Positions 39,271 to 51,480 of a stretch of 64,000 nt of DNA are shown in pieces. Location of the stretch: NCBI GenBank assembly GCA_023213395.1, contig CM041465.1:6944001-7008000 (forward strand). Reading direction: 5' to 3'. The position numbers were made by a program, and so were the translations under genes. The notes under the pieces are model-generated. The model saw only the letters and a list, made by a program, of their open reading frames with translations, was not told where the DNA came from and searched no databases. The stretch is from Cycas panzhihuaensis. Its lineage: Eukaryota > Cycadophyta. The stretch's first letter is position 1. Each line of letters opens with the position of its first letter.

Positions 39271-39568
39271 TGAAAAGAGTGGATCTATCCTTCATCTCTA
39301 TGCACTAAACATAAAGGCAAACATGGGAGCAAGAGAGACTTGAGAGAAAGAAAGTAGCTCTCTTAAAATGGGGAGGTAAGAATGAGCCTCCTCCATTAAG
39401 CTTTTACTTTTATATTGAGAGAGGGAGCATTAGAGTTAGATGAAATGAAATTACACATAATACACATGAAAGTGTATTTCCCTTAAGTGATCTAATTTAA
39501 AGTTCACTTAAGACCCTTTTTAGAAATAATCAACTAATATAATGACCTTGTGACATTAACCCTTTTCA
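39271..39568 (-). repeat. A2 5' LTR
   Basis: 298 bp, begins TGAAAAGAG and ends CCTTTTCA, a clear inverted terminus. A TATA-like box on the minus strand (TATAAAAG) maps to about 39407-39414. Confidence 0.9.
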
Positions 39569-41009
39569 AAAAGTGCCTAACATCCATCAAAGCTGCCTAT
39601 TATGATATAACATTGAGTAGCTTTCACATATAAATGCATGCCTTGTACAATTTATGTAGGGTAAATCCAACCATAAATAATTAAATGACACCTTGTAAAA
39701 TGGTTGCAGTTATACCTAAAGAGAGAGAATAATAGATCTTTACAAATCACTTAAGCATAGGCATGTGATCTTCATAATATAAGGAGTGGACAACATGGTA
39801 ATTTTAATAAACTCATAATAGTTATTTAATATGTTAATTATACTTGTGCCATCATCTATGGGATTGTTCATGCCTTAAATTATAACTTCTTTACTCTTAT
39901 CATATTTATTGTTACCATAACAATGATAATCATGCCAAGTATATGTTGTAAATAACATGTTCTTAAAAATTTCCTCATCATACATGTATTAATCCCTTAA
40001 TCACAATTGTCAAATAAGTAATTTCTTGTACAAATGCCATAGTCACCTATATTTCACTATGCATACAAATTTAACTACAACTTAACATGCCTTCATTTCA
40101 TTATACGTAAATTTATATTTCACCCTTTCAAAACCTAATTTCTGTATGCCACCCAAACTATCATATTATGTGCCAAGCCTTTTCAAACCCTTAATTCTAT
40201 TCTTATAAATTAGCATTTTAATCATATTCTTCTATGCCTAATAACCAAGATATCTACATAATACAACTTATTATGAATTAATAATAATATAAATAATTCA
40301 AACCATTATTTTCTCATCTAGCATACACCTACTTACTTGCCAAATGTTGTATTTTTTCATGCCCTTAATATTTCAAATTAATAGTACCTCTCAACCTTCA
40401 ATATAATCTTATAAACTTGTCGCTTTTAAATTCTTGTCCATAAAAAAATTATATGAATGGGAGAAAAAAAAAATAAAATCTAAAAACTATAAGGCATTAT
40501 GATAGTAAATCCCCATTGTGATGCTCAAAATAGCCTCTATTAACATATCATAATATATATCATGATGTTTATAGTACATCCATATGTATTAATTGGTGTT
40601 TCATTCATTTTTACATGTGTGTACAAGCCAACATACATGAACTCAATCGATAATAGCCTTTTCCTTCATCAACAACCTTAGTGGGCTCATTAAGATCCCT
40701 GTATGTTTATGAATAAGGCCACATGCATAAATAAATATCCACTAAATCAATAAAATCTCACCATTGATTTAACATTCAACTATCATCTTGACCCTGATAT
40801 ATGGTCATATGGTTTTTGGCTCCTCATATAATCTCCATACTAGCTCTCACAATACATGCATGAATCATCCTCAAATGGCAAAGATCATTACCATGTATAT
40901 GTGATCTTCTTCTTGCTCTATCAACTTGTTACATCTTGCTTCTACTACATTACATAACTTTATCTCCTTAGGATCTTCACATATGCTTTATACTTTGACT
41001 TTCACCTAG
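39569..41009 (-). other. F leader (non-coding)
   Basis: Continuation of F to the right of A2, ending at the PBS 41010-41021. Its last 230 bp match the F3 leader (28820-29086). No ORF of interest was seen. Confidence 0.65.
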
Positions 41010-41021
41010 GCTTTGATGCCA

Positions 41022-41167
41022 TGTTAAAATTTATTACATGGGATAATATATTCATGTATTGAAGTAGGAGATATATGAATCATTATTCAATATGAAACTT
41101 GTAATGAATAATAATATAAATAAAATATTTATGAAGTGTTTATAATAAATATTAAGCACATTAATAA

Positions 41168-41212
<45 letters not shown>

Positions 41213-41512
41213 TATGGTATAATCATATACAAAAAAGATATCACATGAGATAACCAATTTATTTGTAAAAAATCCAAGTTGATAAAAACCATGAGAGAAG
41301 GGTAGAGCATAGCTTTTTGTATTAGCTCACCTCTTAAATATTAAAATGATATATTTACATATTTATAAGTGCTTCACCTCATGTATAAACTAATCATATC
41401 ATGTTGATATAATAACCAATCACATGATATGTGAGAACCTTTTGCATTAATCAATGACAACATCCACTAATTAAACATTACATCGATAATCATAAAACTA
41501 TATATTCTAACA
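41022..41512 (-). repeat. F 5' LTR with an internal (TA)n
   Basis: 491 bp. It contains about 40 bases of (TA)n at 41170-41209, where the partner LTR has only a short 'tatatatac'. PBS 'gctttgatgcca' lies on the left, TSD ctcta on the right. Confidence 0.85.
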
Positions 41513-41899
41513 CTCTAGCATTATTAATTTATGAAATTTAAATTTTATAATCGATTTTATTCTATGTACATTCTTTAAATTACTTAAAATAGATGAATGC
41601 ATGGGATGTTTCTTTTAAAAGATAAACCTAAAATTTTCATAAAATGTTGTCAATGAAAGTGATAAAGTATTTTACTTGTCTAAGCAATATAATAGGCATT
41701 GCTCCACAGATATATGAGTGTAGCAAGTTAGACTTCTCTCTAATTCTTTAACCTCTTCTCATTAAAAAAAGGTTCTTTGTGCTATTTACTAAAATTATAA
41801 GGTTCACACAAATAATATTTAGCATTAATTTTAGGAAGACCATGTACTGTTTTTAATGTATATATTGTCCCATTCGTTTATAGTAAATTATTTATTTTA
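41513..41899 (-). pseudogene. Copia E: integrase zinc-binding region and start of the core
   Basis: Minus strand. The segment G-L-P-K-I-N-A-K-Y-Y-L-C-E-P, whose second cysteine is now Tyr, is followed by S-K, a stop and H-K-E-P-F at about 41770-41830. The core opens with K-Y-F-I-T-F-I-D-N at about 41655-41685 and V-Y-L-L-K-E at about 41615-41635. The frame is then interrupted by F at 41513-41517 and resumes at 29810. The left-hand neighbour in the protein (protease) lies beyond C1 at 46044. Confidence 0.8.
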
Positions 41900-42219
41900 T
41901 GTGAGCAGCCACATAGTAGAGAAAAATAAGACTACTATTCTATAATGCTAAATAATTATCAAATCTTAAAAAATGGTAGGTGATATTGAAAAATACCAAG
42001 CTATTATGCCCCTTATATTTATAGGTCAGGAGGCAGGTGGGAGTCTGCCTCAACTGATATTTTTTTGAAAATAAAATAATAATAAAATATTAAATAAAAT
42101 AATACTTACCTTGGCATATGTTAGCTATAGTCAGCTATAGATGGCTCAATATACTCCTAATATAACTTGCACATATTTAATATAGAATAATGAACATTAT
42201 ATCTAACATTCTCCCCCAT

Positions 42220-43800
42220 AATATTCATTATGTGTAACTCTAAGCTTTTCTCTAAATTTATGAAAGTTAAAAATTTCAAATACCTTTGTAAAGATATCTG
42301 ATGCCTAATCTTCTATGCTATGATGCTACGTCTTAATATATTTGGTTTTACCATGGAAGATTGGATTACATGTTATTTGAATAATGATTTGATTATCATA
42401 CTAAATCTTGGTAGGACCATCTTATTTCAATTGAAGATCATGTAGTAGTCGGCGTAAACATACTATTTTGTATACACCTGATATTGCTACCTTGTACTCT
42501 ACTTCTACTGTAGACAATGAAATGATATTCCACTTTTTGAAACTCCATGTAATAACTACTAAACCTAAATTAAATATATACCTAGAAGTAGATTTTCTAT
42601 TATTAATGTCATCTGCCTAATCAAAATTTGTATACCCAATCAATTTAAAATTTGGTAATGGTTCGTAGTATAGCCCATAGTCTGTCATACCTTTTAGATA
42701 CCATAGAATATACTTAACTACTTGCCAATGGGTGGATTTAGGATCTTGCATAAATATTGATACAACACTAACTACATACATGATATCGGGTCATGTAGAT
42801 ATCAAGTATATTAGGCTCCCAATCAACTGTCTATATAATGTAGGATCCATTGATGTAGAATCATAAAATTTAGATAGTTTAATGCCAACTTCAATTGGTG
42901 TGGATAAAACCTTGCAATCACTCATCTTGAACTTCTAGATTAAGTCTAAAATATATTTCCTTTAAGAAATGAAGATACCATCATCATCCTACTAAATGTC
43001 CAATCCTAGGAAGTAATGAATCAACCCCAAGCCAGTCATTTCAAACTCTTTATATATCATCTTTAAATTTTTGAGAGAGGTGGGAATCATTTCCTGTATA
43101 AATAAGGTCATCAACATAAAGTCATACTATCAATATGGAATCTCCTTCAATTTTAGTGTACATATTTGGATCTGATTGAGTTCTTTCAAATCCTTAGTCT
43201 CTAAAATATTTATCTATCCCAGAGTAGTTTACTCTAGGTACTTGTTTCAAGCCATAAAGTGCATTTTTTAATTTATACAATTTATTTTCTTTCCCCTTGA
43301 CTTTAAAACCTTCAAGTTGTTGAACATAAATATCCTCTTCAATGTAGCCATTAAGAAAGGTACTTTTAACGTCTATTTGATGAACATCCCAACCTTTTTG
43401 GGTAGTTAGACTCAACATCATACAAATAGTTTCTATTCGAGAAGCATGAGTAAAAGTTTCAATGTAATCTATGCCTTCTCTTTGGGCATATCCTTTAGCA
43501 ATGAGTCTAGATTTGTGTTTGTCAATGGATCTATCTGATCTAAATTTGGTCTTATAGACCCATTTGGTTCCAATGGTTATTTTATTGGGAGGAAGGTCAA
43601 TGAGTTCCTATGTATCATTTTTAACTATATAATTATATTCTTCTTCCATAACTTTCTGCCATTTATCATGAGTATTAACCTTTTCAAAGGTGTGAGGCTT
43701 ATGGGTTTCCATTACTTGACTCTTAAGGGCAAAGTTAACTCAATGTGAGCGAGTAGATCTCTTGCCAAAATTATTATTTAATATGTTATCTAAATCATGA
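42220..43800 (-). pseudogene. C1 reverse transcriptase and RNase H
   Basis: Minus strand. D-V-H-Q-I-D-V-K-S-T-F-L-N-G at 43340-43390 is the conserved RT block preceding A-L-Y-G-L-K-Q at about 43235-43260. The active site Y-V-D-D is intact at 43107-43118, though a stop sits three codons before it. RNase H ends with Q-A-S-D-I-F-T-K near 42280-42300. Of the copia remnants here, this one keeps the best active-site sequence. Confidence 0.87.
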
Positions 43801-43859
43801 CTTCTTTGAACCCATTTAGGAAACCTTTAGGGCTGAGAGGAGGTTCCTTAATCACTTGG

Positions 43860-45180
43860 CCTTAATACACCAACATTTTGCCTTGAATCGTATCTAGGTG
43901 GCACTTATGTGGACCTAGGATGATAATATTATTATCCTTGTCTTGAATACAATCTAAATGATAATGATCATCCTCTTTAAACATAACATCTTTACTAACC
44001 ATAACCTTTCTTTCTTTAGAATCATACACCTTATATAATTTGGATACATTGCTATACCTAATAAATATGTATTTAGTGCTTTTATCACCAAGTTTGGTCC
44101 TCTTTTGTTCAGGAACATAGACATAGGCTAAGTATTTAAAGATTCTCAAGTCATGAATACTAGGTTTATAATCAATCCATGCTTCTTTGGGTGTCATCCA
44201 CCTAAGGGCCTTAGTGGTACACCTATTCAAGAGATAAACTACAATGTTGAAAGCTTCTACCTAAAACTCGTGTCCTAATTTCTTGTCTTTTAGCATGCAC
44301 CAAGCCATCTCAAGTATGGGATAATTTTTTAATTCAGTAACCCCATTTTATTAAGGAGTGTAGGGGTTGGTGTATTACCTTCTAATAATATGATATATGC
44401 AATAGGCATTAAATTCATTAAAAGTGAACTCTTCCCCATTATCTGATCATAGAAAAAGTATCTTATGTCTACTTTACTTTTCCACAAAAGTTTTGAAGTC
44501 AACAAAACATTAAAATGTATTTGCTTTGAATTTTAAAAAATGGACTCATGTTTTTCTTATGTAATCATCAATGAATGTAAAAAAATACTTTGCACCATCT
44601 AGTGATGGGATGTCCATAGGACCATAAAGATATGTATGTATTAAATAAAGTGGACTCTTTGCTCTATAACTTCTATTAGGAAAACTTTTCCTTTATTTCT
44701 TATCTAGGATACAACCTTTATAAATGTCCTTATCAACTTTGATTTGTGGTAGTCCTTCAACTGTATTCATTCTCTTCATAAGAGCTAAGTTTCCATAGTT
44801 TAGGTGGCTAAATCTTTTGTACCACATGTTGCTATCTAATTTGATTATAGTCTTTAAGGTATAGTTATATGAAGGAATTAAAACTAGCTCAAAAACTTAA
44901 AAAGTCTATCTTTAAACATTTATCCTTTTGCAATAATAATTTTGTTCTTCTTCTTGTCCTTTATAATGCATTCACCATTGTCAAATATAACTTTATAGTC
45001 CTATTCTATCATATGTCCCATTGATAGAAGATTTTTCTTAAGAGTTGGAATGTAGAGAATATAATCAAGATATCTTTTCTCACCCGAATCTATCATGATG
45101 ATAACTTTTCCCTTTCTAGTAGATTCATGTGATATATCATCACCGAACATGATTGAGTCCTTTCTAGTCCTATCAATAGT
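43860..45180 (-). pseudogene. C1 integrase
   Basis: Minus strand. H-L-N-Y-G-N-L-A-L-M-K-R at about 44780-44815 is the zinc-binding region. The core follows with F-I-D-D-Y-I-R-K at about 44560-44590. The C-terminal stretch 43862-44230 is a continuous frame (M-T-P-K-E-A-W then L-R-I-F-K-Y-L-A-Y, and T-K-L-G-D-K-S-T-K-Y). Stops lie between the segments. Confidence 0.84.
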
Positions 45181-45189
45181 TTAAAATAT

Positions 45190-45727
45190 TTCTTCTTTAT
45201 GGGTCATATATGTAGAATAACCAGAGTTAATATACCAATAATCTTCTTCCTTTTCATAGGAAACAAAGCTTAATAGGAATAGATGATCATTCTCTCTAGT
45301 TTCAATGACTGCATTAGCATTGCCCCTTGTAGGAGAGCCATTCTTAGCAAAACACCTATCTTCAGTATGACCAACTTTATATCAAAATTTACAATGAATT
45401 GGATCCCTTCCTCTTTGGCTAAGACTCCTGCTTCTAGGATTTCCTCTATCAATGGAGGGTGTCCTTCCCCTTTCCAAGTATGACCCTTGATTATCTCTTT
45501 ATCTATTTCTTGCATGATTGAAATTAGACCTTTGGAAGTTGGTATGATCTTGATAATTTTGGCAACATTGGTTTGCTTCTCGATGTATCTCTTGACTTTG
45601 ATATCTTTGTTGACTAGGATATCTTTGATTTGCTCCTTGATTTCTTTGGTGGGGAGCTTGGTATCTACGTTGACACACTTGATGTATCTCTTACCTAAGA
45701 TTTCTGCCTCTCTCCCTTGGGGATTGA
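45190..45727 (-). pseudogene. C1 gag C terminus and protease remnant
   Basis: Minus strand. The zinc knuckle at about 45345-45392 reads C-K-F-stop-Y-K-V-G-H-T-E-D-R-C, so its second cysteine is now a stop. The protease start reads W-Y-I-N-S-G at about 45218-45240, with N for the catalytic D. The right end is a deletion junction in the PBS, not a gag start. Confidence 0.78.
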
Positions 45728-46043
45728 TACCAAATGTGAGTAGCCAAGGAGTAGAGCAAAATAGGACTATTACGTCATAATGCCAAATAATTGTCAAATC
45801 TCTAAAAATGGTAGGTGGTGTTGAAAAACGCTACATTATTATACCCCTTATATTTATAGGTCAGGAGGGAGGCAAGAGCCCACCTCAACTGACATTTTTT
45901 TGAAAATAAAATAATAATAAAATATTAAATAAAATAATACTGACCTTGGCATATGCCAATTATAATCGGCTATAGGCAGCTCCACATACTTCCAATATAA
46001 CTTACACACATTTAACTTAGAATAATGAGCATTATATCTAACA

Positions 46044-47397
46044 TTCTAGAGATAAAGTAAGGAACACTCTTTGTACTTTAGAATAACCTTATAGTTTATA
46101 TAGATTATCATCTCTAATCTTTATAGTTACAACCTTGTTTTGTTTATCTTAGACTATGTATTACCATCGATCAAATGTTACTATTATATTTTATTATTTA
46201 ATTTCACCTATGAATATTAGATTAGCCTTCAAGTTAGGCACATAAAACACATTCTTTAAATATGACTCTTTCTATATGACATCATAATAGGTATATTTCT
46301 AACTTCAACTACCTTCAGATCAATATTGTCTCTAATGGTAATGTTCTAATTGATTTCTCACATTTCTCTAAACCATTCCAATTAGCCAATCATGTTTCTA
46401 AGTGTACCAAAATTAATAAACCAAATATCACATACATCCAATCACGTTTGGAATGTAATAATACAATGATTATTTTTTATCTTAGTAGATGCATTCCTAA
46501 TCATATTTGAAATATATCCTATTTGGTCAGTAAGATACTTTTATTTCTACTACTATTGTTGTTGAGGTTACTATTATGACTATTGTTGGTGTCATTACAA
46601 TTCCCAAGAGTCTTTTTTAATGTTCCTAAACATTTTATAATGAAAACATTTAGGTCTATACTACCCCTTCGAATTTCGTAATTTGCCCTTTTAAATATTA
46701 CATTTAAAGGAAGTGTTCCTCTTAGGAACAAATAATTTATTTCTTTTTAATCTAGTTATTAGTGCTTTAGATAACTCCTTGCTTAAGTGAATTAGCTTCT
46801 ATTCATACCTGAGTAATAGTGACTTTAAGGAAATGAATTTCATAGTAAATAATTTACCTACTAGTGTTAAAGTAGTGGTGAAATTTTCATATGGAATTGG
46901 CATACTTATCAAGATGTAAGAAATAATCTTTAATTCTAATATGGTTTCTTTAATAGTGATCAATTGGTCCTAAATATATTTGACATGCCACAAAATGCCC
47001 ATCATCAATCATGTTAGCTTCAAGTTAAACATTTAATTCCTCAACTTTAGGGCTCTACCATCATCCTTATGTTTGAATAGTTTGATGATAGTATCCCATA
47101 TTTGGTTAGGAGTAGTAATACATTTGAAGTTTATAATGAGGATGCCAGTAATAGATAAACTTAGAAAACTAAAGGTAATTCATACTTGATGTTTAACTCT
47201 AAAATCAACATCATCTTTAAGTTTGGTCATGAAACTAGTGATTTTTGTTGTTGTTTTACCTATGATTGAGTTATGAACATATTTTTAGGAATCATTTAAC
47301 ATTAAAAAACTATACATTTAACTTTTCCATATGCATTATTATTAAAACCAATTAAGTTTTTAGTTATAAAACTTGTTATGACACTCTCTCTTACCAT
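46044..47397 (-). pseudogene. Copia E: gag and protease remnant
   Basis: Minus strand. A likely ATG at 47397 opens M-V-R-E-S-V-I-T-S-F, with F-N-N-N-A-Y-G-K-V-K resembling the copia gag N terminus. A UBN2-type middle (I-W-D-T-I-I-K-L-F-K-H-K-D-D, and S-M-P-I-P-Y-E-N-F) lies at about 46870-47110. A decayed zinc knuckle (K-C-F-H-Y, then N-I-K-K-D-S-W) is near 46610-46660. Protease and pre-integrase sequence (V-F-Y-V-P-N-L-K-A-N-L) lies at about 46205-46245. C1 separates it from its integrase. Confidence 0.75.
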
Positions 47398-48750
47398 TGT
47401 GTTATATACTATAAAATTACAATAAAAAACAACAAAAAGCATAAAAAATATACTAAAATTGCTACTCAATATCCTTAATCTACATGTAGGTAGTTTAAAT
47501 CTACTAAATTTCATCCTTGATCTATATACAACTAACCAAAATAAACTTAAAAGAGTAAATTTTCTGTTTTCTTTAAAAAATGAATAGAAGGGATCCATGT
47601 GACTACTACATAATAGAAGATCTTGAAAAATTTAGTAGTGTATTTTCTCTTCTAAAACAATTGTTGGATCAACCTTAAAAGGTCTTAGCTCCTTTCACTC
47701 CATGTGATTGGGGGTTAAGGGTTAAGTCTTGAATTATGGAATTTAAAGTTTATAAAAAATAATTTAATTTCTAACAACATTAGGGAAAAAAAAGTTATTT
47801 TATCCTAAACTTTTCAAATGGCATATTTCTTTGAATATGCTTTATATGTATTTAGTTTTTGATAAGTATTTTGATTTTTTGAGTGATTTTTGCATCATTT
47901 TCTCCATGTTTTATAATATTAGGATCAAATTTATTTATGTTCTTCTAGTGTGTGCACTTTGCATGTAGGTTTATTTATGTTTGAGTGATTTTGGCATTGA
48001 GAATTTTAGGCCTTTGAATGATTAACGTCTCTATCAATTACCTACTAACTAGTGCTTAGTTAAATTAGAGACTTTGCATTAAGTAATCATATCTTAGCAT
48101 TTGTTAATGATATTTTCAAGCTTTGTCGTAACATGCTTTGGCTTCATGATGAGTTCTTTATACCTTGGCATCTTAGGTTTTTAAATGGCATCTACCTTCC
48201 TCCATGATGATCATATAATCAATGTTTATTTTCATGCTTAACTATTATATAGGATTTACACTTGATATTGATGGAATTTTATTTTAATATTATCTTTATT
48301 TTGTTAGGTTAACCACCTTCTATAGTAAATACACCTAAATAACCTCTAATAACTCCTTAACTTGACCATTGAATGGGCTCTTCATGCAGTCGTAAAATAC
48401 CTTTATTTAAAACCCATGAATTGATCAATGATATTTTATAATAGCATGCTCATTTAATATTTCAAAAAATTTCTTAATAATGAATTTCAAGAGGTAGTTA
48501 TTAATACTCTCTTCTATATAAGTAATAAAATAACAACCCTCTTTAAGGTGAGGAGTCCTAAAAATGCTACTAAAGTAGTCATGACAAGTATGAAACCAAA
48601 ATTGAGATAATTATCCTTGAGTACTAGATGGATATTAATAGTCATCATAGCCCATCTATAATTTTCCATCTAAAATTCTAACTTCCTAATTAAATATTAG
48701 TTATTCCCTCTAAAATACTGGCTTCTTAATTAAATATTAACTATTCTATT
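47398..48750. other. Probable copia E leader and unknown flank
   Basis: AT-rich and without coding potential. By position it should hold the leader, PBS and 5' LTR of copia E, but I could not find a convincing PBS or LTR end. It ends at the TSD ctatt of element D. Confidence 0.4.
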
Positions 48751-49110
48751 TATTAATATGGTAGTTAATTATTAAGCCACTTAGTTAATGTTAATGTGGT
48801 TTAATTAAGTGAAAAGGTGCGACTTAATTCAGAGGGTCACAACCCTAATCAAGTGACACCTCTTGAAGAGTATAAATGCCTTGAGGCCTTATATATTTAA
48901 CATCCAAGATCATTGTATCAATCCATTGTACAATAATCAAGTGATCCATCAAAAGATCCTTTTATGGTGTTTTTTTTCCCAAAAGGGTTTTCTCACGTAA
49001 ATCCTATGTACTATGCATCTATTTTCTATGTGTATATTTATTTGCTTGCTGTGTATGGTAAAAGATTTTATGGTTGGGAACATTCATGTATGATTTCATG
49101 TTCCCAAACA
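48751..49110 (+). repeat. D 5' LTR
   Basis: 360 bp, first bases tatt (TG decayed), ends AAACA. A TATA box 'tataaat' is at 48871-48877. Confidence 0.9.
48871..48877 (+). promoter_or_regulatory. D LTR TATA box
   Basis: TATAAAT in the 5' LTR, repeated at the same place in the 3' LTR ('gtataaattcc' near 54750). It is the expected core promoter for element transcription. Confidence 0.6.
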
Positions 49111-49122
49111 TAGTATCAGAGT
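49111..49122 (+). promoter_or_regulatory. D primer-binding site
   Basis: tagtatcagagt, 10 of 12 matches to TGGTATCAGAGC, directly at the end of the 5' LTR. Confidence 0.83.
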
Positions 49123-50550
49123 TGTAGGGTCCTACATAGCTGAAGCCTAACACTGAGTGGAGCAGTGTGATAATTGGTTATTGGGTAATGCCATCTAATC
49201 CAAGACAAGTCTTGAGGGTCCATCAACCCCAACAACGTGTAAAAGCTGGCACAATGTATCAATGGTGGTTGAAGTAATGAAGATCACTATTCAACAAAGA
49301 AGCGTAAGGGTTATTAGATTCAAATTCAGGCGTGAAGACCACGATCATGGTTGGAGTTGGCTTGTTGGGGGGCATATGAAGTTGGTTGAAGATCTATTGC
49401 AGAGATTGGTGCCTATAGAGCATGCACTAATGGTGATTCAATGACTTTAAGGATAGCCAAGCATGTGTACATGTAAGTTCATTATATTCCTCATCAAAAT
49501 ACCATAAAAATCGATAAAAAAAAGGCCATTTTTGGTATTGCTTGCTATCAAACCTTTGTGTAAGCACCAATGGATGTGATTGAAGCTTGTATTGGTAGTT
49601 TTCTATCTAAATATAAGTGTTGGATTAAAGTTTACAGTAGTAGAAAGCTACTTTTATTAAATTTTCTCCATATTTATAAGGATTTTAAAGACTAGTATAC
49701 ACGTTTTGAGCCTAAAACAACCATATTGAGGTTGGCCAGGTACTTATTAACATACTTGGGTGAGTTTGAGTAGTTGCTAGGTTGTGTTTGTGTTGTTTTA
49801 GCTCCCTTAAGTGTTGGTCGGGCAGAATTCAAGTTGGTTGGGTGCTATTTAAGGTGATTAGGCACTAATTACATTGGCTAGGTATATAAAAACTATGGCT
49901 GGGTGTCTATCTTCATTGGCTGGGCTATGTGTGAGTTTCTAACCAGTTGTACAAAGTCAATTAAAGGTCTAGTTTCTACATGCAGTCTGTGTATACTCAG
50001 TAGTAGCCGCACCTTTATATTTCTCCACGTGAAGAGCGGGAGATATCATAAGGTGTGTGTTTGATATATTTGATGTTAGTAACCTTAAGAATTATTTTGC
50101 CACATGTTTTTAATGAGATTTAAGCATGTGCATTAAGTTACTAAGGGGATGTGATTCCAAAAAGTTGCACTTTTTGGGAATATGCCTTTTGGCATATTCC
50201 TCTTATAATTGAACTTTATAAAGTGACCTTTTACCATTGATATTACATGTGATATTATATTTAGAGTGTTTTTGGTCTATTTTAAGCACTGATCGAGTAG
50301 ATTTTTTGTATTTTTGACTTGGTGGCCATGCACTATAGCTGTGTGGAGCCATCCTTTATTTTGGAGCATATGCTTTTTAGCCTTTGTTAGTATCAATTAT
50401 GATATTTAATGGCCATTAATATGGGTATAGTCAGTGTTGGGTGCCTTTAGAAGTGTGCTCGTGAGGTAAAGGAGGATACATGGGTGCAATTTTATCCTAC
50501 ATACATTCGTTTTGGTGTTATTTAACCTATATTGAAGCCCATTTCACGAG
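49123..50550 (+). other. D leader
   Basis: About 1.4 kb of untranslated leader. Between about 49730 and 49935 there are several short repeats of a 'ggttgggt / ggctgggt' type motif. The open frame at 49262-49444 has no recognisable content. Confidence 0.65.
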
Positions 50551-51480
50551 ATGGGGAGCCTTATACCCAAAGTTATCTTTAATGGTAATAATTTCAGTGA
50601 GTGGAAGGCCAATATGGAACTTATTCTGATGGTGAATCAACTCTAGGGAATCACCAAGGTGAAAGTGGACATGATTTCATTAGACTATAAGGAGAATATT
50701 CATATCAAAGAGAACTAATTTATGGTAGTGGGACTATTGAAACTATCACTGGTGCCATACTAGAGAGCGTTGATTCACAATCTTGATGAACTAGCAAAGA
50801 TATGAAGAAAACTGTATGATACATTAGAAAAAAAGCAGACAAATAGACGTCTAGCACTGATGTTAGAATTACTCAACTTGAATGTGGAGGATAAGAATAA
50901 CATCAACTCCTACCTTAACAATATTACTGGCTTGAAGAATAAGCTAGAGGAACTGAAGCCAAACTCAATCGATGATGCATTACTATTTGCAATAATCATG
51001 TCAAAATTGTCAACTGCCTTTGCCACATTCCATACCATTTATGGTAGAGATGAAGTGATGGATGCAGAGACATTTGATGGGCTTAAAAACTTGATTCTAG
51101 TATAGGATACCAAGCTTAAACATCATGGTATACTTAGAGGTTTGGGTTCAAATCAGGCCTTAGCCATGAAAACCCAGAGGAAGGAGGCCCCTAAGGAGGA
51201 GAAGATCACACAGAGGTCAGGAGAAAGTTCTCAAGATAAAAAGAAGTTTAATGGGAAATGAAATTGCTACAAAAAGGATGGTCACCATAAGAAGAAATAT
51301 TGGTTCAAGCGATGTGACAAGCGCAAAGTCAACTAGGATGATAAAGGGAAGAACATTGCTACTCACTGTGTCTAAGAAAAAGCCTTATCAATCGAATCTG
51401 ATTGGAGAGATTATTAGGTGCTTGACTTTAGAGCACAGAAGGATATTTCTTACTAGAGGTAAAACTTTGATACAATGACT
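50551..51480 (+). pseudogene. D gag
   Basis: Starts at ATG 50551 (M-G-S-L-I-P-K-V). The N terminus contains F-N-G-N-N-F-S-E-W-K, the copia gag opening. The UBN2-type core (E-L-L-N-L-N-V-E-D-K and then L-N-N-I-T-G-L) is at 50860-51105. The zinc knuckle at about 51259-51303 has lost three of four ligands: the first Cys is a stop and two others are Tyr. Internal stops are mostly TAG and TGA at positions where Q or W is expected. Confidence 0.87.

Larger units (their letters stand above)
31928..39568 (-). mobile_element. Element A2: near-complete Ty1-copia
   Basis: LTRs 31928-32225 and 39271-39568 (298 bp each), PPT 32226-32236 and a perfect 12-base PBS at 39257-39268. Flanks ggaag (31923-31927) and aaaag (39569-39573) differ by two G/A transitions, taken as a decayed TSD. 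The minus-strand order is leader, gag (ATG 37144), protease, integrase, RT, RNase H. All are interrupted by stops. It is the full-length relative of A1 and is nested in F. Confidence 0.92.
29811..41512 (-). mobile_element. Element F: non-coding LTR element carrying A2
   Basis: LTRs 29811-30158 (348 bp) and 41022-41512 (491 bp), both TGTTAAAATTTATT... to ..AACA, with the PPT at 30159-30167 and PBS 'gctttgatgcca' at 41010-41021. The TSD ctcta is exact (29806-29810 and 41513-41517). Removing A2 (31928-39568) and its TSD leaves about 4.05 kb. The interior (30159-31927, 39569-41009) has no gag or pol, so it is a LARD-like non-autonomous element. A second copy, F3, is split around the I dimer. Confidence 0.85.
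41900..46043 (-). mobile_element. Element C1: Ty1-copia with a gag-to-PBS deletion
   Basis: LTRs 41900-42208 and 45735-46043 (309 bp each), TG..CA, PPT 42209-42218. Flanks tttta (41895-41899) and ttcta (46044-46048) form a one-change TSD. The interior holds the gag C terminus, protease, integrase, RT and RNase H. The leader, the N-terminal gag and part of the PBS are missing: sequence corresponding to C2 gag near 59100 runs straight into 'gatacca' at about 45728. It is nested in copia E. Confidence 0.9.

Noticed and set aside
47680-47715. PBS for copia E ('gctcctttcactcca' before tgtgattgg)
   Set aside because: Too few matches to the initiator tRNA-Met complement, and no LTR partner was found for the following sequence.
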